A DNA stretch of 64,000 nucleotides from Bacillus sp. BA3 (GCA_002835675.1 PIZR01000003.1:496001-560000), one strand, 5' to 3'. Shown: positions 34,406-45,663, numbered from the stretch's first letter. Program-made: numbers and translations. Notes: generated from the letters alone by a model not told the origin.

Positions 34406-35674
34406 ATGAAGAGTTTTATCAAAAACTATCGATCCTCTTTAATACTGCTCACTGCCATTATTATCGGCGGGATAGCGGGTGTAGTTTTCGGGGATAAAAC
34501 CTCGATCATACAGCCTCTAGGGGACTTATTCTTAAATCTGATGTTCACGATCATCGTGCCATTGGTATTTTTCAGCATTGCTTCAGCGATTGCCAATATG
34601 AGCGGAATGAAGCGTCTCGGAAAAATCATGGGAAGTATCGTTCTCGTATTCCTGACAACAGCCGCTTTGGCTGCCGTCATTGGATTTATTGGGACAACCA
34701 TTGTCAATCCGTTGGAAGGCACAGATACGACAGCCATTAAAGAACTGATGGAAAACAGTTCCCCTGAAGAGACCATAGAAGAAGTATCTTTCTTCAGTCA
34801 ACTGGTCAACACGGTAACCGTTTCCGATTTCCCAGAACTGTTCTCCAGAAGCAATATGCTTCAGCTTATCGTTTTCTCAGTACTAATCGGACTTTCCACT
34901 GCACTGGTCGGTGAGAAAGCAAGACCGATTACTGAGTTTTTGACAGCGGGTACAGCTGTCATGATGAAGGTCGTCAAAATCGTGATGTACTATGCTCCAA
35001 TTGGACTTGGTGCTTATTTTGCGGCGATTATCGGGCAGCTTGGGCCGCAGATTTTAGAAGGCTATGCTCGCACTTTCATTCTTTATCTAGTCTTGGCCTT
35101 GATTTATTATTTCGGCTTCTTCACTTTGTATGCCTTTATCGCAGGCGGGAAAGATGGAGTTAAATTATTTTGGAAAAATGCCCTGACACCATCCATTACA
35201 GCCATCGCCACTTGTTCTAGTGCCGCTTCCATTCCAGTCAATCTGGAATCGGTCAAGAAAATGGGCGTGCCAAAGGATATAGCGGAGACTGTCATCCCAC
35301 TCGGAGCCAACACTCATAAAGATGGTTCGGTATTCGGCGGGGTATTGAAAATCGTTTTCCTATTCAGCTTATTTGGAAAGGATATGACAAGCATTTCAAG
35401 CATTTTAAGTATACTTGCTGTTGCCTTTTTGGTTGGAGCTGTTATGGGTGCCATTCCTGGAGGCGGCATGATTGGGGAAATGCTGATTCTTAGTGTTTTC
35501 GGCTTCCCTGTGGAAGTCCTGCCTATCATTGCCGTTATATCAACAATCATCGATGCTCCCGCTACACTGCTTAACTCAACGGGAAACACGGTTTGTGCCA
35601 TGCTTGTCACAAGGCTTGTTGAGGGGAAAAACTGGTTAAAACAAGCTTTCGTTAAAGAAAACTCAGCTGTATGA
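34406..35674 (+). CDS. Dicarboxylate/amino acid:cation symporter (DAACS family)
   Basis: A 422-residue GltPh-like carrier with eight helices and two re-entrant hairpins. The HP1 serine-rich motif is IATCSSAASIPVN, the TM7 cation motif is the GANTHKDGS segment (NMDGT in glutamate carriers), and the HP2 region is GAIPGGGMIGE. The loop around STIIDAPATLLNSTGNTV carries the substrate-site residues of TM8. Predicted to import glutamate, aspartate, C4-dicarboxylates or cystine with Na+ or H+. AAAGGACGG lies before ATG 34406. Monocistronic with a strong terminator. Confidence 0.93.
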   Translation: MKSFIKNYRSSLILLTAIIIGGIAGVVFGDKTSIIQPLGDLFLNLMFTIIVPLVFFSIASAIANMSGMKRLGKIMGSIVLVFLTTAALAAVIGFIGTTIVNPLEGTDTTAIKELMENSSPEETIEEVSFFSQLVNTVTVSDFPELFSRSNMLQLIVFSVLIGLSTALVGEKARPITEFLTAGTAVMMKVVKIVMYYAPIGLGAYFAAIIGQLGPQILEGYARTFILYLVLALIYYFGFFTLYAFIAGGKDGVKLFWKNALTPSITAIATCSSAASIPVNLESVKKMGVPKDIAETVIPLGANTHKDGSVFGGVLKIVFLFSLFGKDMTSISSILSILAVAFLVGAVMGAIPGGGMIGEMLILSVFGFPVEVLPIIAVISTIIDAPATLLNSTGNTVCAMLVTRLVEGKNWLKQAFVKENSAV

Positions 35675-35686
35675 TTCTTATAACTG

Positions 35687-35719
35687 ACTGGCTCCTGGTT
35701 AAACAGGAGCCAGTTTTTT
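35687..35719 (+). terminator. Terminator of the DAACS carrier gene
   Basis: Perfect 11-bp stem ACTGGCTCCTG / CAGGAGCCAGT, 6-base loop and T6 tail. Confidence 0.94.
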
Positions 35720-35788
35720 CATTTTCACGACTTTTGACAAGGGGTTCCTTCCCCTTACATAGAATTAAAGATTGAAGGAGGGAATGGA

Positions 35789-36460
35789 ATGTTAATGAAA
35801 TGCCTACCTGCCGCAATCCTTATCACGGGACTAGCATATATTTTTCTTATACCGGAAGAGCCTTTGATCATCAAAATACTGTTCAAGATACTCCCCATGT
35901 TATTGATTTTGCTCTACGCCCGGACAAATGTGAGAAGACGGGATCGTTACCAATCCTTAATCTTTCTCGGTTTATTCTTTTGCATGCTTGGAGATGGTTT
36001 GTTGATTTGGTTCGTCATCGGGCTTTCCGCCTTCTTGATCGGCCACCTTTTCTATATTACGGCATTCCTTGGACTATGGAACTTTTCATGGCTCCGATTT
36101 GCGACGATTGTTCCGATTAGCATTTACTCCACTTGGATTAGCCGTGAAATTGTACATTCGTTAATCGAAAGAGGTGAACATAACCTCATCATCCCTGTGA
36201 TCTGTTATGTAACGGTCATCTCCCTCATGGGCTGGGCGGCATTTATGACCGGAAATACGGCTGCAATCATCGGCGGGGTCCTATTCGTGATTTCCGACTC
36301 CATTTTATCTTGGAACAAATTTATCGATGATGTTGCCTATTCTGGCCCAATGATCATGCTTACCTACTATGCAGCCCAGTTTTGCATCGCTAACAGCATT
36401 CGCATGAAACCTTCCTTTCATTTATCGAAAGGTTTGAAAAGTGAACGGCCTATCCAGTGA
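35789..36460 (+). CDS. YhhN/TMEM86-family membrane protein (lysoplasmalogenase-like)
   Basis: A 223-residue protein with about eight hydrophobic helices. YhhN signature pieces are LGDGLLIWF (conserved Asp near residue 70), FLIGHLFYITAF with its conserved His/Tyr, and the late SDSILSWNKF motif with conserved Asp and Asn. Animal TMEM86B cleaves lysoplasmalogen; bacterial members are named by similarity. Aerobic bacilli are not known for plasmalogens, so the physiological substrate here is uncertain. GAAGGAGGG precedes ATG 35789. Confidence 0.87.
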   Translation: MLMKCLPAAILITGLAYIFLIPEEPLIIKILFKILPMLLILLYARTNVRRRDRYQSLIFLGLFFCMLGDGLLIWFVIGLSAFLIGHLFYITAFLGLWNFSWLRFATIVPISIYSTWISREIVHSLIERGEHNLIIPVICYVTVISLMGWAAFMTGNTAAIIGGVLFVISDSILSWNKFIDDVAYSGPMIMLTYYAAQFCIANSIRMKPSFHLSKGLKSERPIQ

Positions 36461-36507
36461 ATCTGAATGTCCAATCGTTCCACATGAAACATTTATATTA
36501 CAAAAAA

Positions 36508-36539
36508 GGCGTTCACAGCCCTGCTTGAACTGTGACGCC
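36508..36539 (-). terminator. Terminator of the methyltransferase gene
   Basis: Minus strand GGCGTCACAG / CTGTGAACGCC (one bulge) followed by TTTTTT, directly after the stop at 36545. Confidence 0.85.
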
Positions 36540-36544
36540 CTTAC

Positions 36545-37744
36545 TTAACCTTTAATTTTCTTAATGAAGACTACTTTTAAATAATCCCCTTCCTTATATT
36601 CCCTTATCGTTTTAAAATCAGCCGGTAATGAGAATTCTTCCATGATCTCATATTTTCCATTCATTTCCTTAAAAGCAACATCAATGAAGCTCTTGAATTT
36701 TTTCATGTCAAACGTACTGCAATTAGTTGAGGCGATAATGATCCCATTGTCTTCCGTAATGGAAATGGTATCCTTCAATAGATTGGCATAGTCTTTCCCG
36801 GCACTGAAAGTAAACTTCTTCGATTTGGCAAAGCTGGGCGGATCGAGGATGACCATTTCAAATTTCAAAGCCTTCTTCACTGCATATTTAAAATACTTGA
36901 AAACATCCATCACCACGATATTGTGAGCTTCGGGATCTATTCCATTCACACTGAACTGCTCGATCGTCTTTGGTAAACTGCGATTCGCCAGGTCGACACT
37001 AGTTGTTTTAACAGCACCGCCTAAAGCGGCAAACACGGAGAATGCCCCCGTATAGGAGAACATATTCAACACGGTTTTCCCTTTTGCGTATTCATCCCGG
37101 ATTTTCCTTCTGACATCGCGTTGATCAAGGAAGACACCGACCATTGCCCCATCATTCAGATAAACAGCAAAATGGACTCCATTCTCCTTTACAAGAAGCG
37201 GAAATGCCGGCTGTTCGCCCATGACAAAATCGTCTTCATCCACGTACTGCCCCTTTGTATCAAAGCGTTTCTTCTGATAAATCGATTTGACCTCGACCGT
37301 TTCCTGCAATGCCTTAATGATGTAGTCCTTAAAGGAATATATCCCTTTGCTATACCAGCTAATGACATAGTGACCATCATAATGATCAATGATTAAACCG
37401 CCAATTCCATCACCTTCCCCATTAAACAAGCGGAAAGCTGTAGTCTCCCCATCTTCAAAAAAAGACTTTCGGAATTCATATGCTGCCTGGATTTTGCCGT
37501 TGAAGAAGGATTGATCGATCTTTTCATTTTCTCTTCGGGTCAATACCCAGCCATAGCCCTTATTCTGTTTACCATAATAACCTTTTGCCAGAAAGCGGTT
37601 GTTTTCATCCACCAAACGCACCAAGGACCCCTCTTCCTGAAGGTCATTAAGGTTGGCTATCGACTCTTTAACAATCAAGGGAAAACCCTTTGCGATTTTA
37701 CTCACGAACTTAGCTTTCACTTTTATATCAATTTCTTTTCCCAT
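36545..37744 (-). CDS. Class I SAM-dependent rRNA cytosine methyltransferase (RlmI-like)
   Basis: A 399-residue enzyme from ATG 37744, with an N-terminal PUA domain, a central RlmI-like linker (FRLFNGEGDGIGGLIIDHYDG, near residues 105-125) and a C-terminal Rossmann methyltransferase. SAM-binding is seen in FLDQRDVR and VLNMFSYTGAFSVFAAL; the catalytic/target motif is VILDPPSFAKSK (DPPSF). E. coli RlmI makes 23S m5C1962; the same or a nearby target is likely. AGGATGATAT precedes the start. Monocistronic. Confidence 0.92.
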   Translation of the reverse strand: MGKEIDIKVKAKFVSKIAKGFPLIVKESIANLNDLQEEGSLVRLVDENNRFLAKGYYGKQNKGYGWVLTRRENEKIDQSFFNGKIQAAYEFRKSFFEDGETTAFRLFNGEGDGIGGLIIDHYDGHYVISWYSKGIYSFKDYIIKALQETVEVKSIYQKKRFDTKGQYVDEDDFVMGEQPAFPLLVKENGVHFAVYLNDGAMVGVFLDQRDVRRKIRDEYAKGKTVLNMFSYTGAFSVFAALGGAVKTTSVDLANRSLPKTIEQFSVNGIDPEAHNIVVMDVFKYFKYAVKKALKFEMVILDPPSFAKSKKFTFSAGKDYANLLKDTISITEDNGIIIASTNCSTFDMKKFKSFIDVAFKEMNGKYEIMEEFSLPADFKTIREYKEGDYLKVVFIKKIKG

Positions 37745-37808
37745 CCATATCATCCTATCTATGCAATTGCTTTCCTCCCCATTTTACCCTAATCCCTTTA
37801 TAAATAAA

Positions 37809-37838
37809 AACCAGCCCGGTTCCTTAACCAGGCTGGTT
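37809..37838 (-). terminator. Terminator of the PTS EIIC gene
   Basis: Arms AACCAGCCTGGTT / AACCGGGCTGGTT (one mismatch or wobble) followed by TTTTATTTA on the minus strand, 16 bp after the stop. Confidence 0.88.
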
Positions 37839-37854
37839 TCCAAGAAAACTATGA

Positions 37855-38877
37855 TTATGAAACTTCCAAATGAAGATCGCCTGGCTTTACTTTACCCATC
37901 ATCTTCAATACCCGATGCAAGGCAAGTGTGATTACAGCTGGCAATACCATACCAACTGCCACATAAACCAAGAACGTGTACAGCCCCTGACCAGTTATGA
38001 TGGCAATCGGGGCAATCATTGAACTTAACCCCATGCCTCCAAGCTCATACGGCACTTGAAAATCGAATGCCAGGGTAGCGATAGGCGCACAGATGATTGC
38101 CGCCACAAAAGGAGGAATTACATATAATGGCTTTTTGATCAAGTTAGGAAATTGGACTTTTGGTGTAACGACCATCTGTGCCAGGAACCCGCCCATATCA
38201 TTATCTTTATAAGACATGACAGTGAACCCGACAAACTGAACGGTACATCCGATTAGAGCTGCAGCACTGGAAACGGGATCTAATTGCAGGGCGATCGCCA
38301 GTGCAGCGGAAGACGCCGGTGTCATCAATAAAATGCTCCATACCAAGGCTATGACCATGGAACCGATTAAGGGAGAACCCTCGACCGCAGCGGTGGTTTG
38401 ACTGCTTATCCACGTTAGGAGCGGAGTGGTGACAAGAGCCAGGCCATATCCAGAAACTCCACCGACCAGAACAGCGCCCATTGGGATGGCCATGATATCC
38501 AACTTTGTTTTGCCGATTAGGCGCTTACCTATATATGTTGCAATCACTGCCGCCAAGACAGCACTTAGTGGCTGACCCGTTACAATCGTGAAGGCACCCT
38601 CAGCAGTTCTGTGAATGGCAGCACCTCCTACAGCACTTGAAGCCATGGCGCTAAAGATAATTAATGAATTTCCTCCGAGCTGATATGCGATACCTGCTCC
38701 TAAAGCTGGCGCTAACAAGACCTTGGCAGCCCCGCCTATTGCCATGAAGACCTCCCAGCCTAAATAGCCCCCTATGGATTCAAACAATAACCCGATCCCT
38801 AATGTAACCAAGACTGCGTTGGCTATCCCTGTTGATGCCTTGTACATTCGATCGCTGATGTATTCTTTTCTGCTCAC
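37855..38877 (-). CDS. Stand-alone PTS-type sugar transporter subunit IIC
   Basis: A 340-residue polytopic protein of the PTS_EIIC_2 type with about 9-10 helices, rich in Gly/Ala (FMAIGGAAKVLLAPALGAGIA) and with IPMGAVLVGGVSGYGLAL and GLSSMIAPI segments. No IIA or IIB domain is fused and none is encoded next to it. It may borrow IIA/IIB elsewhere or work as a secondary carrier. A cre-like site lies 185 bp upstream, consistent with carbohydrate control. The start is ATG 38877, with GGAGTGGAG upstream. Substrate unknown. Confidence 0.88.
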   Translation of the reverse strand: MSRKEYISDRMYKASTGIANAVLVTLGIGLLFESIGGYLGWEVFMAIGGAAKVLLAPALGAGIAYQLGGNSLIIFSAMASSAVGGAAIHRTAEGAFTIVTGQPLSAVLAAVIATYIGKRLIGKTKLDIMAIPMGAVLVGGVSGYGLALVTTPLLTWISSQTTAAVEGSPLIGSMVIALVWSILLMTPASSAALAIALQLDPVSSAAALIGCTVQFVGFTVMSYKDNDMGGFLAQMVVTPKVQFPNLIKKPLYVIPPFVAAIICAPIATLAFDFQVPYELGGMGLSSMIAPIAIITGQGLYTFLVYVAVGMVLPAVITLALHRVLKMMGKVKPGDLHLEVS

Positions 38878-39256
38878 TTTATCTCCACTCCTTATTAATT
38901 ATCTGAATATTCAATTTAGGAAAATCGAAAAAAAAAATAAAGGTCTTCATTAAAAAAGCCTATCAAGTATATCGTACCGCTGCCTAAATGTCTGCTAATG
39001 TCTGTTCGTATAATAACATGAATTTTCTGATAATGTAAGTGGTATTTTTATTCTGAAAAAATAAAAGCGCTTTCAAAAATAAAGATTTAACACATTACTA
39101 TTCAATAAAAACTAATAATTTATTATTTCAAAATAATTTATACCCATTTTAAGATGTCTATATGGAGATATTTCGGTACATTTGCAACAAAAAAAAGAAC
39201 CCGATTAAGGATTCTCCCATTAGCTGGATTTATGACTTTTCTAATAGATACCCATC
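38878..39256. other. Very AT-rich intergenic region upstream of the PTS EIIC gene
   Basis: About 380 bp with long A/T runs and no supported gene. It contains the cre-like site at 39061-39075 and presumably the EIIC promoter. No LysR-gene terminator with a clear GC stem was found next to the LysR stop at 39257. Confidence 0.5.
39061..39075 (-). promoter_or_regulatory. Candidate CcpA operator (cre) upstream of PTS EIIC
   Basis: Minus strand TGAAAGCGCTTTTA matches TGWAANCGNTNWCA at all defined positions except one C, with the palindromic AAGCGCTT core. The next gene on that strand is the PTS EIIC. Confidence 0.6.
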
Positions 39257-40162
39257 CTATTTTTGAAAACCTTCCAATTTTGCAAAAGTGTCCTTCAAAT
39301 ATTGGTAAAACAATTTCTCCGTGGGCATCAGTTCCCTATCAGTTGGAACGATGACACCTACAGCCCTGGTAACAGAAGGTTCCTCCAGCGGCAATTTAAC
39401 CGTAAAACGCGGCAAGCTATCGACTAAGGAAATCTCAGGTATCAAGGTTATACCCAGACCTGCTGCCACCAGGCCTTTTATGGCATCAGTATCTTTTCCT
39501 TCAAATGCCACTTCCGGTTCAAAGCCATGCAATTTGCAAGCTTTCATAACGAGATCCCTTAATACATAACCCTTTGGAGATAGGATGAACGGGTTTCCTT
39601 GAAGCTCATTCAAGTGTAGTGATTTCTTCAAGGCCAAAGGATGACTTTCTGGTAAAAGGGCAACTAACTTCTCAATAAATAGCGTTTCACCTTTAATTTT
39701 CTTTTCATTCATCGGCAGAGGACCGATCAAGGCCATGTTAATGTTACCTTTAATTACCGAATCTATCAGGTATCGATATGAACCTTGTTTCAATGTGAAT
39801 TTTGCCTGCGGATAACTTTCCCTGAAGTCGGAAATGACCCTTGGCAATACATAAGAAGCTAAACTGCTGGGAAAGCCAATCCGGATTGTCCCTTTTTCTG
39901 GGTGCAGGCTTTCAGCCATCTCACGTTTGGCACGATCGATTATATCCATAGCTTGCTCCATATTCGCTAAAAAGGTATGTCCGATAGGCGTCAATCTAAT
40001 CTTTCGGCCATCCCTGATAAATAGTGGCACGCCTAATTCTTCTTCTAAATTGTAGATTTGACGACTGACAGCTGACTGGGCAACATGCAAATTCACTGCT
40101 GCTTCCGTCATATGTTCACGCTTTGCCACTTCAATGAAATATTCGATTTGCCTTAATTCCAC
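39257..40162 (-). CDS. gltC: LysR-family regulator, GltC-like
   Basis: A 301-residue LysR protein. The N-terminal HTH (VELRQIEYFIEVAKREHMTE, then HVAQSAVSRQIYNLEEELG) and effector domain (GTIRIGFPSSLASYVLP, GLVAAGLGITLIPE, PRFTVKLPLEEPSV) closely resemble B. subtilis GltC as I remember it. GltC activates gltAB glutamate synthase and is itself controlled by 2-oxoglutarate, glutamate and glutamate dehydrogenase. Here it is divergent from gdhA instead of gltAB, with 160 bp between them. GTG 40162 is the start, supported by GAGGGAG seven bases upstream. It may regulate gdhA, gltAB elsewhere, or both. The symbol reflects similarity only. Confidence 0.87.
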   Translation of the reverse strand: MELRQIEYFIEVAKREHMTEAAVNLHVAQSAVSRQIYNLEEELGVPLFIRDGRKIRLTPIGHTFLANMEQAMDIIDRAKREMAESLHPEKGTIRIGFPSSLASYVLPRVISDFRESYPQAKFTLKQGSYRYLIDSVIKGNINMALIGPLPMNEKKIKGETLFIEKLVALLPESHPLALKKSLHLNELQGNPFILSPKGYVLRDLVMKACKLHGFEPEVAFEGKDTDAIKGLVAAGLGITLIPEISLVDSLPRFTVKLPLEEPSVTRAVGVIVPTDRELMPTEKLFYQYLKDTFAKLEGFQK

Positions 40163-40259
40163 TCTAAGCTCCCTCTTCCATATCAAAACAGCATGCTACT
40201 TATCTAATATTCAGATTGTTTGTTTTATTTTTAAATTATATCATGAAAGTATCATATAA

Positions 40260-41705
<1,446 letters not shown>

Positions 41706-41722
41706 CAATCAGTTGATTTAGG

Positions 41723-41750
41723 AGGCGGTCCGACATGGGCCGCCTTACTT
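41723..41750 (+). terminator. Probable terminator of gdhA
   Basis: Stem AGGCGG / CCGCCT, extendable to CC/GG with one mismatch, then TACTTTTG. It starts 18 bp after the stop. Confidence 0.65.
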
Positions 41751-41847
41751 TTGTAAAAGAAGGATCTCACTTTCTTATACTCTCTCATTCATATCAATTC
41801 AAGCTGAATATACACAAACAGATAACATCAATGGAATTAAAAAAGGA

Positions 41848-41868
41848 GTGCCGGAAAAGTTCCGGCAC
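41848..41868 (-). terminator. Terminator of the ribose operon
   Basis: Perfect 9-bp stem GTGCCGGAA / TTCCGGCAC with a 3-base loop, extended by GAG/CTC on the outside and followed on the minus strand by CCTTTTTT. Confidence 0.92.
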
Positions 41869-41888
41869 CCTCATTGTTTGTTTGACAA

Positions 41889-42809
41889 TCATTCTTTGGT
41901 GACCAATTTCAATGGAACGGATATTGTGTCATCCACTTTGTCGCCTTTTAAGATTTTTTCAGCCGCATTAACCGCTTCTTCACCGATAAGTGCCGGTTGT
42001 TGGGCGATTGTAGCTTTTAGTTCACCGTTTTCAACTGCTTTCAATGCATCATCATTTCCGTCAAAACCAACCACGATGATGTCTTTTCCAGCTGCCTTGA
42101 TTGCTTCAATGGCTCCTAGTGCCATTTCATCATTATGGGCGAATACCGCTTGGATGTCTTTATTGCCTTGCAGGATATTTTCCATGACGTTAAGCCCTTT
42201 TGTCCGGTCGAATTCCGCCGTTTGGCTTGTCTGGACATCTAACTGCTTGTCCGCAATATTGTGGAAACCTTTCCCGCGTTCACGAGTTGCAGATGCACCG
42301 GATACCCCTTCAAGTTCCACTACTTTCGCTTTTTCGCCAAGCTCCTTAACTAGATATTCTGCAGCCATTTCCCCGCCAGCCACATTGTCGGAAGCGATGA
42401 ACGTTTCAATATCCCCTTCGTCCGAAGAGCGGTCAATCGTGATAACGGGAATGCCCGCTTCATTAGCTGATTGAACGGCTGAAGATATTGCCGCAGAGTC
42501 AGTAGGATTCACAAGAAGGACATCAACCTTTTGAAGGATTAGATCTTCAATTCCGCTGATTTGTTTTGCCGTATCATCTTGGGCGTCAACAACTGTGACT
42601 TTCATGCCTTTTTCTTTTGCTTCTTTTTCAATACCATCTTTTAAGGAAACGAAGAATGGATTGTTTAAAGTAGAGATGCTGACTCCGACTTTCACGTCTT
42701 TCATGGAGTCTTTCTTTTCCTTTTTATCATCTGTTAGACCAGAATCCATTGAACAGGCAGACAAGACCATTAAAGAAAGAACCATGATGATCGATACTAT
42801 TTTTTTCAT
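41889..42809 (-). CDS. rbsB: Ribose ABC transporter substrate-binding lipoprotein
   Basis: A 306-residue periplasmic-binding-protein-fold lipoprotein with lipobox VLSAC after a basic signal. The mature part begins with a KKEKKDS linker and then VKVGVSISTLNNPFF, followed by DAQDDTAKQISGIEDL and VFAHNDEMALGAIEA, the classic RbsB segments. It captures D-ribose for RbsAC. Last gene of rbsRKDACB. GAAGAGGTG lies before ATG 42809, 15 bp after rbsC. Confidence 0.95.
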   Translation of the reverse strand: MKKIVSIIMVLSLMVLSACSMDSGLTDDKKEKKDSMKDVKVGVSISTLNNPFFVSLKDGIEKEAKEKGMKVTVVDAQDDTAKQISGIEDLILQKVDVLLVNPTDSAAISSAVQSANEAGIPVITIDRSSDEGDIETFIASDNVAGGEMAAEYLVKELGEKAKVVELEGVSGASATRERGKGFHNIADKQLDVQTSQTAEFDRTKGLNVMENILQGNKDIQAVFAHNDEMALGAIEAIKAAGKDIIVVGFDGNDDALKAVENGELKATIAQQPALIGEEAVNAAEKILKGDKVDDTISVPLKLVTKE

Positions 42810-42824
42810 TGATTACACCTCTTC

Positions 42825-43769
42825 TTATGATTTTTTACGGTCAAGTAAGACCGCGATTAATATAACTGCACCTTTCACCACTTGCTGGTAAAAAGAGGAT
42901 ACGCCAAGTAAATTCATGCCGTTATTCAAGGTACCGATGATCAGGACACCGACCAGCGTTCCAAACAACCGCCCTTTACCGCCTGAAAGGCTCGTTCCGC
43001 CCAGCACCACGGCTGCGATGGCATCCATTTCATAGGATTGGCCTGCCGTCGGCTGTGCCGAATTCAGACGGGATGTCAAAATGGCACCGGCAATGGCCGC
43101 CATCGTACCGGCCAGACCATAGATGGCCACCTTGACTCGGTCAACTTTAATCCCCGAAATACGGGAAGCCCTTTCATTTCCTCCAATGGCATAAGTTTTA
43201 CGGCCAAAGGATGTTTTATGAAGCAGGAACCATAGGATTAAAAAAGCGATGACCATCACAACGGCCGGTACTGGCACTCCAAGGAAGTAACCTCTCCCAA
43301 GCATCTGGAACATAACGGAATCGCCAATTCCGGTAATCGGCTTTCCATCCGTATACACAAGCGTTAATCCCCGGAAAATCGTCATGGTGGCCAGTGTCAC
43401 GATGAATGGTGCCATTTTTCCCTTTGAAACGAGTATCCCATTGATTACACCCATTATTGCACCTAGTAGAATGCCTACTAATATTGCTAAAATCGGATCT
43501 AATCCCGAGACCATCATACCAGCCATAAGTGCGCTGGATAGAGCTAAAATGGAACCGACGGACAAGTCGATGCCACCTGTCAATATGATAAAGGTCATTC
43601 CAAATGCAATAAGTGCATTGATGGAGGTTTGACGCAATAAATTCAATATATTATTCGGTTCCATGAATGATGGATTTAAAACGGTTATTACGATAAATAA
43701 AAGTACCAGGGCGAGTAAAGGACCGAATTTCTGCCAAATCCCGCTTTTCCCTGTAGCCTCAAGTTTCAT
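42825..43769 (-). CDS. rbsC: Ribose ABC transporter permease
   Basis: A 314-residue BPD_transp_2-type permease with about 8-10 helices. Family pieces are GMTFIILTGGIDLSVGSILALS near residue 60, GNERASRISGIKVDRVK (ATPase contact loop) and AVVLGGTSLSGGKG. Works as a dimer with RbsA. CAGGAGGGAACTAGG, overlapping the rbsA stop, supplies its ribosome site, so translation is coupled. Confidence 0.96.
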   Translation of the reverse strand: MKLEATGKSGIWQKFGPLLALVLLFIVITVLNPSFMEPNNILNLLRQTSINALIAFGMTFIILTGGIDLSVGSILALSSALMAGMMVSGLDPILAILVGILLGAIMGVINGILVSKGKMAPFIVTLATMTIFRGLTLVYTDGKPITGIGDSVMFQMLGRGYFLGVPVPAVVMVIAFLILWFLLHKTSFGRKTYAIGGNERASRISGIKVDRVKVAIYGLAGTMAAIAGAILTSRLNSAQPTAGQSYEMDAIAAVVLGGTSLSGGKGRLFGTLVGVLIIGTLNNGMNLLGVSSFYQQVVKGAVILIAVLLDRKKS

Positions 43770-43770
43770 C

Positions 43771-45261
43771 CTAGTTCCCTCCTGTCGCCAATGCCATAAT
43801 TTTTTCTTGCGTCGCTTCCTGCTTTAACAATTCCCCAGCAATCTCACCTTCGTGAACGACAAGGATTCTATCACTCATTCCAATGACTTCCGGAAGCTCT
43901 GACGAAACCATGATGATGGCGATGCCTCGCTCCGTCAATTCATTCATCAACTCGTAAATTTCACGTTTTGCGCCAACATCTATGCCTCTGGTCGGTTCAT
44001 CCATAATTAAAACTTTAGGGGAAGTCCCGATCCATTTGGCTATTACCACCTTCTGTTGATTTCCTCCGGATAGATTGCCGATTACCGTTTCAGCAGAAGA
44101 TGTCTTTACATGAAGCCGCTTAATCATCATTTCGGCAAAGTTCATCTCATCTTCCGTTTTTACGATTCCGTTAGGAGCAAAACTTTTGAGATTCGGCAAG
44201 CCGATATTCTCCCTTACGGAAAAGTCCAGGATCAATCCCTCTTCTTTACGATTTTCCGTAATGAAAGCCAGGCCGTGTCGAACTGCATCCGTTGGTTTTC
44301 GTATGGAAACCTTCTTGCCTTCAATGGCGATTTCACCCCTGTCTATTTGGTCGACACCAAAAAGGGCACGCATTATTTCTGTTCTTCCTGCTCCCATCAA
44401 TCCGGCGACACCGACAATCTCACCTTGGCGAACTGCGAAATGGATATCTTCAAAAAGCCCCTTTTTAGTTAAACCTTTTACATCAAGGACTATGTCGCCA
44501 AGGTTCGCTTCACGATGAGGAAAACGATCCTCCAGCTCCCGCCCTACCATTTTTTGAACGACTTCATCGAAATTTGTATCTGCAATTCTTTTCGTATCGA
44601 CGGTTTTTCCGTCACGCATTACGGTGATCCTGTCACAAATGGCGAATATTTCTTCCATCCGATGAGAAATATAAACAAGCGATACACCCTTTTTGGTAAG
44701 ACCCTTCATCACTTCAAAGAGCTTCTCTATTTCCCTATCAGTTAAAGCTGCTGTGGGCTCGTCCATGATGATGACTTCGGCATCCGTCATGAGCGCCTTG
44801 GCAATTTCAATCATTTGCTGTTCCCCGACAGAACAAAATCCGGCTTCCTTATCAAAAGGAAGGGAAATATTAAGTGTTTTAAAAATCTCGTTTGCACGCG
44901 CTTTCATTTGTTTCGTCTTCAGGACACCGAAGGCATTCACCATTTCCCTGCCGATAAATAGATTCTCCAGCACGGTCATTTCTGGCCAAATATTCAATTC
45001 CTGACGGATGAAGGCCATTCCCGCCTCTTCCGCTTCCTTTGAATCCTTGAATGAGGTTTCTTTACCGTTAATCTCGATCGTTCCTTGATCTTGTTTATGC
45101 AGCCCGGTCAAAATGTTCATCAAGGTTGATTTCCCCGCACCATTTTCTCCCATTAGCGCATGTACTTCCCCAGCCTCTAAAGAAAAATGAACACCTTCCA
45201 ATACCTTGTTTTGACCAAATGCTTTATAAATATTGTGCATTTCGATTTGCATGCTCATCAT
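43771..45261 (-). CDS. rbsA: Ribose ABC transporter ATP-binding protein (tandem ATPase)
   Basis: A 496-residue protein with two ATPase domains. Domain 1 has Walker [10 protein letters not shown], signature CSVGEQQM and Walker [12 protein letters not shown]; domain 2 has the degenerate Walker A GLMGAGRT, signature LSGGNQQK and Walker [13 protein letters not shown], as in other sugar importers of this class. Three nearby Mets (MMSMQ) leave the exact start open by up to four codons. It follows rbsD by 9 bp. Confidence 0.96.
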   Translation of the reverse strand: MMSMQIEMHNIYKAFGQNKVLEGVHFSLEAGEVHALMGENGAGKSTLMNILTGLHKQDQGTIEINGKETSFKDSKEAEEAGMAFIRQELNIWPEMTVLENLFIGREMVNAFGVLKTKQMKARANEIFKTLNISLPFDKEAGFCSVGEQQMIEIAKALMTDAEVIIMDEPTAALTDREIEKLFEVMKGLTKKGVSLVYISHRMEEIFAICDRITVMRDGKTVDTKRIADTNFDEVVQKMVGRELEDRFPHREANLGDIVLDVKGLTKKGLFEDIHFAVRQGEIVGVAGLMGAGRTEIMRALFGVDQIDRGEIAIEGKKVSIRKPTDAVRHGLAFITENRKEEGLILDFSVRENIGLPNLKSFAPNGIVKTEDEMNFAEMMIKRLHVKTSSAETVIGNLSGGNQQKVVIAKWIGTSPKVLIMDEPTRGIDVGAKREIYELMNELTERGIAIIMVSSELPEVIGMSDRILVVHEGEIAGELLKQEATQEKIMALATGGN

Positions 45262-45270
45262 CTCATTTCT

Positions 45271-45663
45271 TTAAAAGAATACTCCAGACTGCAATATGCA
45301 ATTTGAATATGGCGTCGTCTCCCCGGTCCGGATTATTGCTTTCGCGTTGCTTGTCAGCCTTTTAAAATCCTCATGGGAAACATATTCAATCGCTGCTCCG
45401 AATTGCTGCTCCATATATTGATGCTGTTCCGGGTTTTTAACCTTCACTTCTGTGGCAGCGATAACTTTTTCAACAACCATATCTTCGTGAATTGCCCGGA
45501 CGACATCTTGAAATGATGGTGTTCCAGGCGTCAATGCTAAGTCTATCTTACAAACTCCAGGTGGCACCGGCAGCCCGGCATCACCTACGACAATATAATC
45601 GGTATGACCAAGGTCAACCAGGACCTTGGCTATTGAACTATTGATGATTCCTTGACGTTTCAT
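45271..45663 (-). CDS. rbsD: D-ribose pyranase
   Basis: A 130-residue RbsD that interconverts pyranose and furanose forms of ribose so RbsK can use it. It opens [20 protein letters not shown], contains the catalytic-region His of [16 protein letters not shown] and the C-terminal [13 protein letters not shown] motif. The ATG overlaps the rbsK stop by 4 bp (ATGA). Length matches the family. Confidence 0.96.
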   Translation of the reverse strand: MKRQGIINSSIAKVLVDLGHTDYIVVGDAGLPVPPGVCKIDLALTPGTPSFQDVVRAIHEDMVVEKVIAATEVKVKNPEQHQYMEQQFGAAIEYVSHEDFKRLTSNAKAIIRTGETTPYSNCILQSGVFF

